From: Diphasiastrum complanatum
Lineage: Eukaryota; Streptophyta; Lycopodiopsida; Lycopodiales; Lycopodiaceae
Direction of reading: 5' to 3'
DNA: 64,000 bases
Assembly (NCBI GenBank): GCA_029204225.1
Contig: CM055111.1
Location: forward strand, 45,271,255 to 45,335,254
Part shown: positions 1 through 10,395 of the stretch, one piece after another
How the letters are laid out: each line of letters opens with the position of its first letter
Numbering within the stretch: position 1 is the first letter of the stretch
Made by a program: the position numbers and the translations under genes
The notes under the pieces: generated by a model
Told to the model about the DNA's origin: nothing
Database searches by the model: none
The model's input: the letters and a program-made list of their open reading frames with translations, nothing else

Positions 1-3
1 CTC

Positions 4-378
4 TTGCACATGTTGGTCCCACAACATCTGGGACAACGAACGGCCGCCGCACTGAAAGAGCTACAGGAAGTCTATCCTAGCACAAAAAAACGGGCCACCC
101 CACAAGTATCAGTAGAAACTGCCTCACCTGCATCTCTCACAAAGAAGCAAAAAGGCAAGGCAATAAGCATTGAGACCGATATTTTCCCTAATATCTTATC
201 CAGTGATATAGGGGTAGAGTATGTTGAATCCAGAGGGAGCTTGAAATCCTCTCAAGTCCCAAAGGAGGTTGTAGCGCAGCAAGAGGCTCTACTCCAACAG
301 GCCCAACAAAGAAGACTAGCAGTAGCAGTAGCAGGCAGCTCTGTGGATGCAGGAGCTTCTGGCTCAGGTTCATTTTGA
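4..378 (+). CDS. unclassified partial open frame at window edge
   Basis: I do not recognise this protein. The frame starts at the window edge and may be the 3' part of a longer one. It is rich in Gln, Ala and Ser, with a Lys-rich stretch and a run of Gln near the end (VVAQQEALLQQAQQRR). The same frame reads on past its stop with Pro/Thr-rich text, and a Copia LTR fragment follows at about 841. A retroelement spacer or gag-like piece is as likely as a host exon. Confidence 0.2.
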   Translation: MHMLVPQHLGQRTAAALKELQEVYPSTKKRATPQVSVETASPASLTKKQKGKAISIETDIFPNILSSDIGVEYVESRGSLKSSQVPKEVVAQQEALLQQAQQRRLAVAVAGSSVDAGASGSGSF

Positions 379-840
379 GGGGTCCAGCCAACTCAGGTAA
401 CTTCAACAGTTCAGGTAACCTATCCAACTAACATTACCATACTTCCACCATTACCTCCCCCACTTACTACCATACCCCCCTTCATTCACACTTAACACGG
501 GCTTTGATTCCATGATCTCATGAAAGCCCTCACCTATACATTCTTCCACCCTACTTGACTCTGCAGTCAATGTAGATGATTCTAACACTCCCCTGAACAC
601 GATCCACAAACTGAACATGCCTTAGCTACTGAAGCACCAACAATAAGACACCAGATGTCTCCAATTACACGACCACTACAAAGTTCACAAGGAGGTCGTA
701 AAGCTCCTGGATCCACAACCAGCTTGGCGCCATTAGCTATTTTTACAGAGCAAAACATCCATGGAACGGTATCTTGAAGCACCTGCATATATGCGCACCA
801 ATCCATACTATTATTCGATGGCGCGTCGAGAATCGTTTTC

Positions 841-960
841 TACCAAGAAGCTGAAATACGTAAATGAGCGACTGGAGAAGTAAACGAGATGCATCAAGAT
901 ACTCATCAGAGATCAAACGACCAAAACAGGTCTTCACAGCAGCTGACTCCTTAGACTTGG

Positions 961-1038
<78 letters not shown>

Positions 1039-1585
1039 TAAAATATTCAGAGCAATAGCTATTGTTTTGTTTCTGTAAGTAGGATCACGCGCTTATCAGC
1101 GCAATTGTATTGTGATCTGATCGTTGTTACTACAACTTTAATATACGGAATGGCTACTGTTCCATCTCTTTGCATTCTTGTTGAATTTTCATTAACTCAC
1201 TCTTTCCTTGAAATAGTATCATAACAGAGAAATATATGGCTGTCTTTGATGTCTAATTATACTTACATTTTTTTGTATCAGAATATTAGTATCAGAGAAT
1301 TGCATGGCTGTCTCAGATGCCTAATTGTTTTTCGCAATATCTCTTCATGGTAGTCTAAGACTCCTACACTAATAATTGTATTCAATCCAAAATGGACAGT
1401 TTTCTAATCTCCATGCTCTAAGTAATCCACGTTCCTCCTTAAGACAGTTATCACTATTCTTCATAGTATTCATTGTCTTTCTCATGTTGGTTGGGACTTT
1501 GTTTAAAAAGTTCTCCCACAGAGTGGTATTAGAGCTGATAATTCGAGCCATCCCCAATATCACCTATCTCATACGGAGTAAACAC
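841..1585 (+). mobile_element. Copia LTR fragment (same family as the LTR at 62055)
   Basis: The text matches the inner and 3' parts of the LTR at 62055-63272 block by block. Shared blocks include AAATGAGCGA, GAGATCAAACGACCA, TCTGTAAGTAGGATCACGC, GCATGGCTGTCTCAGATGCC and GTCTAAGACTCCTACACT. The match ends in a region like the 63211 block (TGGTATTAGAGCTGATAATTC here). The left end begins inside the LTR, so the copy is truncated. A (TA)n(GA)n tract sits where the other copy has only a short (GA)n. Confidence 0.6.
965..1038. repeat. compound (TA)n(GA)n microsatellite
   Basis: About 50 bp of TA repeats run straight into about 24 bp of GA repeats, inside the Copia LTR fragment. Confidence 0.95.
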
Positions 1586-1610
1586 GATGAACGTAACATG
1601 GTTGTTGGAA

Positions 1611-2447
1611 GTAAAACTAACTCTTCTACGATGGCTAGGTCTAAGAAAGGATTCATGCATAGTATAGTAGTAGACCGGTCGTCCACCTTCTAAGTTCTAC
1701 AAAAAGCTTTCAAAGGGAGCACCAAGGCTTTCCAAACAGGTGCTCGGAATGGAAATAATAACTAACTTGACTAAAGTTTAACCAACTAGCCAAGATTAAC
1801 AAAACAATAAAAACCTTGCTAAGGCTTCCTAACTAGCAAGATTACTAAACTAAATTCTACTTAACAGCCAAGGGGTAATAGAAATAAGATTTTGGCTAGT
1901 ACTAAGCATAGAACAAATAGAAACACACCACAATACAAACCGATGAGGAGGCAAGAGGAGGCCCGAGCACCTTTCCCTCAAGCTATGCATCTTCCCACTT
2001 TCCAAGGGGAACACAAATGAAATAGAATGATAATTCTACAAAATAGAGAGCAAGATAGCTTAATCTCAAAAGCGTTCCATACATGAGAAATACCTCTCCT
2101 CTTATAGCAAGGAGGGCCTGCCATAAGCATCCACTAGCTTATGGGATTAGCTCTAAACTAGCCATTCTAAGGCTTCTAAAAACTTCTAACTTAGAACTTA
2201 GAACTTTAGGAGTTTCTAACTTGGGACTTGAGATAGCTTAAGATAGCTTAGAATCTTTTTAAGCTTAAGTTTCTTAAGTCTAAGTTTAAGTTATTTTATT
2301 ATTTTAAAGCTTCTACTCATGGACTTACAAAATGCATGCCATAGTAGAAGTTTATTGGCAAGTACTCATACGTGGGCTTACAATACACATGCCACAGAGT
2401 TTTATTTCTTTTTTATATTTTTCACTATGTTTGCATAGTTGCTAACA
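1611..2447 (-). repeat. LTR-like direct repeat, copy 1
   Basis: This segment recurs at 2657-3416 with shared blocks such as GGCTAGGTCTAAGAA, CTACAAAAAGCTTTCAA, ATAGAGAGCAAGATAGCTTA and CTCTTATAGCAAGGAGGGCC. Read on the minus strand it begins TGTTAGCAAC just after a purine tract (GGAGGGGGATAA), the pattern of a polypurine tract and LTR start. It contains a roughly 100-bp block (around 1815-1905) that the second copy lacks. No coding capacity is seen. Confidence 0.55.
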
Positions 2448-2656
2448 TTATCCCCCTCCTTATTGGATTGGTGGTCCCACACCAATCGAAGCTTTTTTGT
2501 CCTGAATCTTTTGAGCTTTATGGAGACGAGGGTGTTGTTGTAGAGATTGGTAGATCTTGTTGCCAATGTCCTCCATCATCTTCCAACGTAATTTATTAAA
2601 GAAGGGCAGTTGCTTGTTTAATGGAGCATGTCTTGCAGGAATCCATGGATTAAAAC
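2448..2656. other. short spacer between the two LTR-like repeats
   Basis: About 209 bp separates the two copies. The minus strand can be read as a short peptide, but I recognise no domain. It is too short to be a full retrotransposon interior. Confidence 0.4.
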
Positions 2657-3416
2657 TAAAACTAATTCTTCTATGGTGGCTAGGTCTAAGAAGGGATTCG
2701 TGCGTAGTATAGTGGTAGACCTAAGTTCTACAAAAAGCTTTCAACTGTGAAACATAAACAAGAAAGGAAGCACCAAGGCTTTCCCAGTTGGTGCTCGAAA
2801 CGAAAATAAAAACTGACTTGACTAAGGTTTACCCAACTAGCCAAGATTAACAAAACAATAAGCATAGAACAAATAGAAACATGCCACAATACAAACCAAT
2901 GAGAAGGAGACGAGGAGGCTCGAGCACCTTCCGTCAAGCTATGCATCTTCCCAAGGGGAACACAAATGAAATAGAACGATAATTCTACAAAATAGAGAGC
3001 AAGATAGCTTAATCTTAAAAGTGTTCCATACATGAGAAATACCTCTCCTCTTATAGCAAGGAGGGCCTTCCATAAGCATCAACTAGCTTATGGGATTAGT
3101 TCTAAACTAGCCATTCTAAGGCTTCTAAAAACTTCTAACTTAGAACTTAGAACTTAGAACTTTAGGAGTTTCTAACTTGGGACTTAAGATAGCTTAAGAT
3201 AACCTAGAGTCTTTCTAAGCTTAAGTTTATTAAGTCTAAGTTCTAAGTCTAAGTTTAAATAATTTTACTATTTTTAAGCTTCTACTCATGGACTTACAAA
3301 ACACATGCCATAGTAGAAGTTTATTGGCAAGTACTCATACGTGGGCTTACAATACACACGCCATAGAGTTTTATTTCTTTTTGATATTTTTCATTGTGTT
3401 TGCATAGTTGCTAACA
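2657..3416 (-). repeat. LTR-like direct repeat, copy 2
   Basis: This is the second copy of the 1611-2447 segment. On the minus strand it also starts with TGTTAGCAAC after GAGGGGGATAA. Because both copies carry the purine tract, this looks like a tandem duplication of a 3' LTR with its flank rather than the two LTRs of one element. Confidence 0.55.
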
Positions 3417-3428
3417 TTATCCCCCTCT

Positions 3429-3700
3429 CGAAAAATGCGACACACTGGCCAAGTGGCCAGAATACCTTAGAAAATCATTTCGGCTTTTCGTCCTTTTTCG
3501 CATTTAGCAAAAAATGCGACACACTGGCCAAGTGGCCAGAATACCTTAGAAATCATTTTAAAGGCACCGTCGCCTTTTTGCCCTTTTTTTGCTCCTTAGC
3601 GAAAAATGTGACACACTGGCCAAGTGGCCAAAATACCTTAGAAAATCATTTTAAAGGCACCTTCGCCTTTTTCCCTTTTTGTTTTTTTGCGTTTTTTTGA
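3429..3700 (+). repeat. three tandem units of about 77-93 bp with GCGAC motif and hairpin
   Basis: Units start near 3430, 3507 and 3600. Each has AAAAATG(C/T)GACACACTGG followed by CCAAGTGGCCA, and then a CCTTAGAAAATCATTT-like block. CTGGCCAAGTGGCCAG can fold as a perfect 6-bp stem. Related AAAATGCGACAC text recurs near 45.3 kb and 61.7-62.5 kb. Confidence 0.75.
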
Positions 3701-4182
3701 CCGACTTTGTCAACTTATGAGTAATACTAAAAACCAGCTGGACAAACAAATATCCCAAAGGCAGTTGGCAGTTACCAACTTTGTACATAAGCACAGATTG
3801 GCGTAAATATAGATCTTTATTAAACATGAACCAAAATATAGAATAAAGTTGTTGTCAGTACAAAACCAGTAAGCTACTATATTTCACATGTGTGGATCTA
3901 AAAATAGCAATAAATGAAAACAGGTCCAAACCTAAATTCCAACTTGGTTTCCCTCCATAGTAGAAAACCCTACTATTATTGTGACTAGATTCAATGTCTC
4001 TACTACTCAAATTTGAATCTACTAAAACTCGTGTAATATGAATTCCCACACTTTTCCAAAGTGTTTATTCAAATGATTTTAGACTAATGTAACTTTGAAA
4101 AGTCAAACTCTAACTCTAATATGAAATTAGTCTCAATTGCCAAATAAACAAATGTAGCAAATATGACTAAACTAGTTGAAAT
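3701..4182 (-). repeat. probable Copia 3' LTR (lower boundary not found)
   Basis: The minus strand shows a purine tract (GAAGAGGGGG at 4191-4200) followed by TGTAAAAGATTTCAACTAG, the layout of a polypurine tract and LTR start at 4190. The LTR should run to lower coordinates. I could not find its other end. Confidence 0.4.
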
Positions 4183-4190
4183 CTTTTACA

Positions 4191-4430
4191 CCCCCTCTTC
4201 AACTAGTTTTAGCATGGTCTTTGATAACACTTTAAGTGATGTCCTATGCTTCATAAACAAGTCCTTTCCCAAAATTCTTTGGTGAAGATATCGGCTACAC
4301 ATTCCCTTGAAGAAACATGTTGAAGCTCCACCTCCTTTGCTATGACTTGATCCCTCACAAAGTGATATGCCACCTCAATATAACATGAAGAATCACATAG
4401 AATGTAAATGAGATGATTCCTCCATGCTAT
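4191..4430 (-). pseudogene. Copia RNase H C-terminal remnant plus polypurine tract
   Basis: The minus-strand peptide contains EVAYHFVRDQV, EVELQHVSSRECVADIFTK. This is the signature of the end of Ty1/Copia RNase H (family pattern HFIRD...ELKYV.T.DQVADIFTK). Only the last 60 or so residues are readable, and upstream frames are broken. A polypurine tract and LTR start follow at 4200-4190. Confidence 0.8.
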
Positions 4431-5160
4431 CGACTTTGAACTCTCTAGAAAATTACAGCAACCAAACAATAAATGTGAGTAATAAATCATGGCTTGCTTA
4501 TATCTTTCCTCTTTGTCCTTTCTTACCATGTCTCCACCATGAAACTCCATGAATGAGCCTCCACCTCCATCTTGTTACAAGAAACCATCAAACCTTGGAA
4601 ATCCATGAGTAAGTGAGTACATCAATGATACTAATCCAACACCACATGACTCCATAAACCAAGTAAGTTTCACTAGTCCATCTTCAAGATCTACTTGACA
4701 CAAGAAAATGACCATGAATTCACCAAAAATTGACAATCTCCAAACATTGGCACTAAGTAACTAAACACTTGCGAACTTAGCCATGAATGAGTGATATAAT
4801 GAACTCCCAATAGCTTCATTTCCATTAGCAAAACCAGCCAAGAATTCTAGTACAAATCCAACATCAAAATGATGCTCACCAATGTAGCTAGTTTTACCAT
4901 ATCTTGACAATTTGCACACATTCACATGAAAATGTTCAAACATGAGATAGAACAAGTAAAGTAAACTTGAACAACACTTTCTTGCTTCTCTTTTGACCTT
5001 ACTTGAGTCTTCAGTAACCTGAAAAAATAGATCCATAACATCTTTGCCAATTGACTCTCCTTTGATGCTCTTGGCTAGTTCCAAATTGCCAACTTCCTTT
5101 CTGTCTTGTTGAAGCCCTTTGAAATCAACCTCTTTTGTGATGTCTTCATGCATGCTTGCT
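4431..5160. other. no recognisable gene
   Basis: AT-rich sequence between the Copia remnant and the LINE. A 221-codon minus frame over 4761-5426 overlaps the LINE and has no recognisable domain, so I treat it as chance. Confidence 0.5.
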
Positions 5161-5171
5161 AATGTGGTGAC

Positions 5172-7500
5172 TTGTCTTCTTCTTTTTTCTTTCGTGCCCT
5201 CTGCCGCAAGCACTCTTCTTCTTTTGTCCACTCTCTTTCGGTCTCTGGTTCTATCATCTCTGACTCTCCTTCTATGGTCCAAGCGTTTGTCTCTCTTTTT
5301 CATTCCTTTGAACCTGCTTCGCCCCGGAACCCCCTCTGTCTTCAATCCTTTTGTCGCAACAAGTGTTTGCTCTCCCCTGAACAGACCTCCAAGATTGTTG
5401 AGCCCTTCTCTTTGGCTGAAATCCATGCTGTCCTTCTTTCTTTACCTCTTGGTAAGACTCCCGGGGCCTGATGGAGTCATTTTAGAATTTTTTGTACTGT
5501 TTTGGCCTCTCTTGGGCCCAGGTCTGCTTCGCATTGCTAACCTTGCTTGCTCTGTTGCTTCTCTGCATGCTTCGATCTATGAAGGTCTTAGTAAACTTAT
5601 TCCCAAAACTTCTTCGCCTCTTTTGCTATCAGATTTTTGGCCTCTCACTATGCTTAATACTTCCTACAGATTTTGGCTAAAGCTATGGCCCGCCGTCATT
5701 CCCCCCTTCTCCATTCCCTCCTTTCTCCTGAGCAGTTTGGGTTTGTTAAAGGCCGTAACATTATGGACTCCATTCTTAATGTTTGGACGGCAGCGGACTC
5801 ACTAATTGCCTCAGTCGTTCCTTCTATTATCCTTCGTTTGGATCTTGACAAAGCCTTTGATCGAATCAGTTGGAATTATATTTTGGCTTCTCGTTAGGCT
5901 TTTGGGTTTCCTTCCTCCTTTTTGAGCTTTGTGAGTGCCCTTTATCACTCATCCTCTGTTAAGATCCTTTTTAATGGGTGTCTTTCTGGTAGCTTTGCCC
6001 CTACTTGTGGCATTCGACAAGGTTATCCCTTGTCCCCCATGTTGTTTGCCATTGTCACTGAACCTATGTCTTGTGCCTTCCACGAGGCGGCCTCGATCTC
6101 CCGCATCTCTCTCTAATATTTTCTCCCTTGGGGCCACTCTCACACCAGCTCTTTGCTGATGATGTTACTCTGCTCTCCCTCCTCTATGAACCTCATGTTA
6201 TTCATCTCGGAATTTTGCTATTGTTCCTCCTCCCTATTGAACTATCGGAAATCTGAACTTCATGTTATCCACACTTCAGTGCCCTCTTGGGTCTCCTCTT
6301 TGGGCTCTCGCATTGTTCCCCATGACACTGTTACCCGTTGGGCATCCCTTTTGGTATTCATTTGTCTTCTGCTCAACCTACTCAGTGGTTCCTTCGCTCG
6401 TTTTTGGATAAACTTGCCTCTTGGGACCCTCGTTTTATGTCTTTTCCATCTCAAGTTTTGGTTGTTCGCCACATCCTCTCTGCTCTTCCAGTATTCTTCT
6501 CTTCCCTTTTCGTTGCCACCCGTTCTTTGCATGATTCTCTTGCTAAGGCCCTCCGTCGCTTCTTATGGGCTGGGAAGCGTCCTCTACTTTGGTCTGTTTG
6601 TTCAACCTCTACTAAGGATGGAGGCCTAGGTATTCCCGAACCCTGCTATTAAAAATCGCTCTTTGGTTCTCCGTCATCTTTCTTCCCATGCTCTCCCCTC
6701 TCAGCACTGGCATGCTTTTCTTCTCTCCTTTATGGCCTCTTCTGTTGTTGTGTCCCCCTTGCTTCGTCCTTCTCCCACCACATCCTTGCTTTTGGCTGCT
6801 CCTTTCGTTTTAAAGGACCTTTTGTTTTGACTAATTTAGCTCGTTTATTCCTTGATCTCCGATCTTTTTTTTCTTGGAAGGATGATTCCACCCTCCCTTC
6901 TACGGAATCCATTTGGACTTCATCTCTTTTTCCGGCTAATGCTCAACCCCTTTTTCGTTCTCACCCCCGTCTTTCCCCCTCCTTAGCCACTAAAGGCCTT
7001 CTCTCCCTTGGTCAATTGGTCCACGTCCCTCCCTGCTAGGTTCTACCTTCCTCTGCCCCTTCCCTACATCGCCTGATCTTCTTGGCCTCCTCATGTGCCA
7101 TCCCGCTTCATGTTATTCAAGTCCCACCCTTTGACCTTTCAGGCTGGGAACCCCCCCCCCCTTCTTGCTTGTTCTCTCTTTGACTACTCCTCCCTGCACC
7201 GTCGACAATTCCCTTCCCTTTTACCGAACTATCTTAACCGTCGTCTATGGTCTGCCTCTCATTCCTTGTTTGTCTGGCGTTGCCGCCTTAAAACCGCCCG
7301 CTCTCTTCATGTAGGGAAGCTCAGATACCTTGCCTACCATATTCTCACTAAATCCTTACCCTTGCTTTCCAAGTGGCCTTTCCTTAATGATCGCCTTTGT
7401 CCGCTTTGCTAACTGGCTGAAGAAACGGTGAAGCACTTGTTCCTTCATTGTCATCGACACCTTTGGCTAGAGCTGGGTCACATTTTCTCGACTTGGGGGT
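5172..7500 (+). pseudogene. LINE ORF2 reverse transcriptase pseudogene (plant L1 type)
   Basis: Pieces in order: KHSSSFVHSLSVSG...ISDSPS and LSLPLGKTPGPDGV (the KAPGPDG motif) near 5180-5475; then SPEQFGFVKGRNIMDSI and LRLDLDKAFDRISW (RT domains 2-3) near 5730-5870; then FNGCLSGSFAPTCGIRQGYPLSPMLF near 5970-6050 (read in parts); then LFADDVTLL, the catalytic F-A-D-D, near 6150. DGGLGIP follows near 6620. Near 7400-7460 there is C-P-L-C followed by KHLFLHCH, resembling the C-terminal zinc-binding motif. At least five frame changes and several stops mean it is dead. Confidence 0.88.
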
Positions 7501-7882
7501 TCACCTTCTCTCTGGACATTTGACACCATCCTCCTCAATGACACGGTCGTGACAGATTCCTCTACTCTCATTTTTTGGCATGTGTGCAGGCTGGCGATTT
7601 TATGGAAGATATGGACAGCGAGAAACCAGCAGGTGTTTGAGGGGGACCCCTCTTCCTTATCGGCAACGGCTTGTATTAGACTTGCTATTTTTTTTCTACG
7701 TACCATATAAGTTAGCTTCAGATTGCTACCCTGCGTGGTATGCTAGCTTGGTAGCCTTTGGGCTTTGAGTACATATGGTGAGTACATATGGACCTCAAAC
7801 TAACTTTGACCTTGGAGCCATTTTTTGTACTTGTATATTTGTGAATATATGATAGTGCTATTAAGCTTTTCAAAAAAAAAAA
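5172..7882 (+). mobile_element. 5'-truncated L1-like LINE with poly(A) tail
   Basis: A non-LTR retrotransposon copy. It begins just before the reverse transcriptase, has RT motifs in order across several frames, has a C-terminal Cys/His segment, and ends at A(11) at 7872-7882. The endonuclease and ORF1 are missing, as expected for 5' truncation. I could not identify a convincing target-site duplication. Base use is C/T-rich and unlike the flanks. Confidence 0.85.
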
Positions 7883-9451
7883 GACGATGAAATTTTTGTA
7901 TAAACCACCAAGGCATCAACATATTGCATAATGTCAACAAGCTTCAGTTGAGCCAATGCTTTCTCTTCGTGCATGCCATTTTTTTCACCCATTAATGAAT
8001 GAATGTGCATTGTCAACCAAATTTTTTAAAGAGCCTCGTCTCTCAAAAGCTTAAAACAATTGCTTGAAACTTGCAAGTAACCAAACAGATACGTCTAAAA
8101 ACCTCAAAATATTCTAAAGCAATGCCAACTAGAAAATATTACAAACCGCTTGCAAAATTAATTGATTATTAAATGAACCAATGGTGTGGCTGTGACTTTC
8201 AACCTACTAGGTATGATAACAAAACAAATGTATGGATAGTTCAATTTTACTCAATAAATCAATGTGGTGCATCCAAAAAGATTTAAGGCTATCCGATCTT
8301 TCTTGCCACACTAGGCATTTCTGATGTTCCTAAAAGTTCCAGATTTGTAGTAAACTAAACAAACATGTAACAAACTACATATGTTCCAATTACTTAATTA
8401 GGTTCACAACCTTTAGAAAAAGATGAATCTTGGAAGCCCAAAAAGCCTAAAAGTAAGCTTCCCAAGTTCATTTCTAGGAACATAAAATATTTGAGAGGAA
8501 ATTGCATAGTGCCTCCAATTCACCTCCACAAACCCATTGATTGGCTTGCTCCCCTTGTCTGCGAGTTCTCACTGAAAAAATTGGCTCCTTTTAATAATAA
8601 CAAAGCGTACAATGTTTTCGCTATTTGTTTTAAAATGTAGGGGATTCAGAAAACCAAATGTAGGCCTTCACATTGTGATTAAGAGCAGTTGCACCCAATA
8701 TGTTGAAGTAGCTTGCTTTCAAAGGTCTACAATCAATATATGATGGTGCCTCAAGTAAACGGAAATAATAATTTACTATTATTATGAAAGTGGCAACCAG
8801 AAACTTGCGAAGGGATTTAAAAATTCAAAGGCAAATCTATATTAATAATAAAGCATGCTCTATTCCTAGCGTTAAAGTTTTGAATACATCAAGAAAGCCC
8901 CTGCATATTTTAAGACATGCTTTGATCTACATTGAACATTAAAAGAAATGATTCGATTGTACTAAATTTATAGTTAGGCATTACATGCGCATACTTATTT
9001 CTTTCACGTACCACCATACTTGTAAGTAATTGAGTAACATAGACTAGAATTCCTAATTGACTTAAACAACCTGTTAAGGATGAGAATGCACTACAAAATC
9101 TCACTGCAGTTTCCACGTAACATGCAGTTTAAGCAGCCTCCTAAAAGCCAAGAAACAATTCTATACCGACTACTTGAATGGCTGCACTAAGATTGAAGGA
9201 AACACCTAATCAGAACGTTTTAAACAAAACGTCATTTCAGTGCAATGTAAGGAGCAAAATTAACACTAGCAGTTGTGCTTTAAAGTGACAAAAAGAGGTA
9301 AACCAGGAACTGTAGTTATACAAGGAAATAAGTCATGAATGTAATGTCCAGATCATCAACTTCCAATGCCATTTTGCGGCAACACTATAACCTGCAGTGC
9401 AATGTACATCAAATTGCAACATTTAAACATGTGGTTATTATACATGCACTA
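7883..9451. other. 3' flank of the DA2-like gene, no gene seen
   Basis: AT-rich sequence without convincing open frames or named repeats on either strand. The part nearest 9451 would hold the poly(A) site of the minus-strand gene. Confidence 0.5.
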
Positions 9452-9457
9452 TTTATT
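9452..9457 (-). terminator. candidate poly(A) signal AATAAA of the DA2-like gene
   Basis: The minus strand reads AATAAA 66 nt past the stop codon at 9523. Plant poly(A) signals are loose, so this is only a candidate. Confidence 0.35.
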
Positions 9458-9522
9458 TCTTTCCTTCAAAGAGGAAAATTGAGATAAATCAACTTTTATG
9501 CAACGAAAAGAATTATATCACA

Positions 9523-10395
9523 TCAGGAGGTATTGTTTAATATCTGGCAGCTCCCTTCCTCACCAAGTCGAAACCCACTTTCGGTCTGTGCTTCTGCAAG
9601 TGACAGAGCCATTGCCAACCTCATTTGTTCTTCAAAATTCTTGGGAACCAAGCTCATCCCCCCTCCCTCAACAGGATTGTCGTAAGCTTGTTCATATGCA
9701 GTTGTTAAACCTTGTGAGGACAGTTTAAAAAAGGTTGTATCACCACAAATCCGAGTTTCAATGGGTCTAACAGCTTCAGACCTTGCACCAAGGACTTCGT
9801 CTGAAAACTTTTGACTGCTTTGGTTACTCATGGAAGATGGGCATGCTTCCTGGTATCTAGAAGAATCCCTATCAACTTTCCCTATATCATCACTCTCACA
9901 ACATGATGCATGCATGTCACATGGATGCGTTCTTTCTGTACGGCTGCTACCTTCCAATGCTGCTTTCAGGAGCTGGTCATTATCATCGTCTAGAGTATCT
10001 GTGTTTCTTTCCAAAGACGTCATTGGATTCCTTGAATCTTCAAATACTTCATTCAGTTCTTCACCCAATTCAACATCATCATTTGTAGGTGGCCTCTCAA
10101 GCTGAAAATCTGTATGTGTGCCAAAGGAACCAAAGCCATCAGCAGGATCGAAAGATTGAGTCTCTGGACTGCTACCTCCAGTGACATGCCTCTCTGCTAA
10201 TTTAGCAATAACGCCAGCAAGTCCACCCGTTAAAGAGCTCCTCTCGGATGCATCTCCAGGGTTAACAACATTGGCTTGCCCCTCCATACTGTAGTTAGTA
10301 TTCCGACCTTGTGCAGAAGCACAATGAGAAGATATATCAATAGATAAAGGTCCTTGAAGATTTGGCTCAAAATGCCTCTGGGATTCCTCTTGCTC
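9523..10395 (-). CDS. DA2: DA2-like gene exon 8 (last coding exon)
   Basis: Codons 289-578 and the stop. The acceptor TTTCTGCAG precedes GAGCAAGAGG in phase 0. It encodes a Ser/Asp/Glu-rich, probably disordered stretch. Two family landmarks stand out: [20 protein letters not shown] near 346-365 (DA2 has a GGLS..ISALAERQMVGESS-like block) and [18 protein letters not shown] near the end (DA2 ESFEEQMMMAMAVSMAEV-like). The exon fuses no foreign sequence. Confidence 0.93.
   Translation of the reverse strand, partial: EQEESQRHFEPNLQGPLSIDISSHCASAQGRNTNYSMEGQANVVNPGDASERSSLTGGLAGVIAKLAERHVTGGSSPETQSFDPADGFGSFGTHTDFQLERPPTNDDVELGEELNEVFEDSRNPMTSLERNTDTLDDDNDQLLKAALEGSSRTERTHPCDMHASCCESDDIGKVDRDSSRYQEACPSSMSNQSSQKFSDEVLGARSEAVRPIETRICGDTTFFKLSSQGLTTAYEQAYDNPVEGGGMSLVPKNFEEQMRLAMALSLAEAQTESGFRLGEEGSCQILNNTS

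Noticed and set aside
1376-1693. 105-codon plus frame with a hydrophobic stretch
   Set aside because: It lies in the Copia LTR fragment and its flank; no similarity is recognised and the other LTR copies lack the frame.
4761-5426. 221-codon minus-strand frame rich in Lys/Arg
   Set aside because: It overlaps the start of the LINE on the other strand and has no domain; the basic text mirrors C/T-rich LINE sequence.
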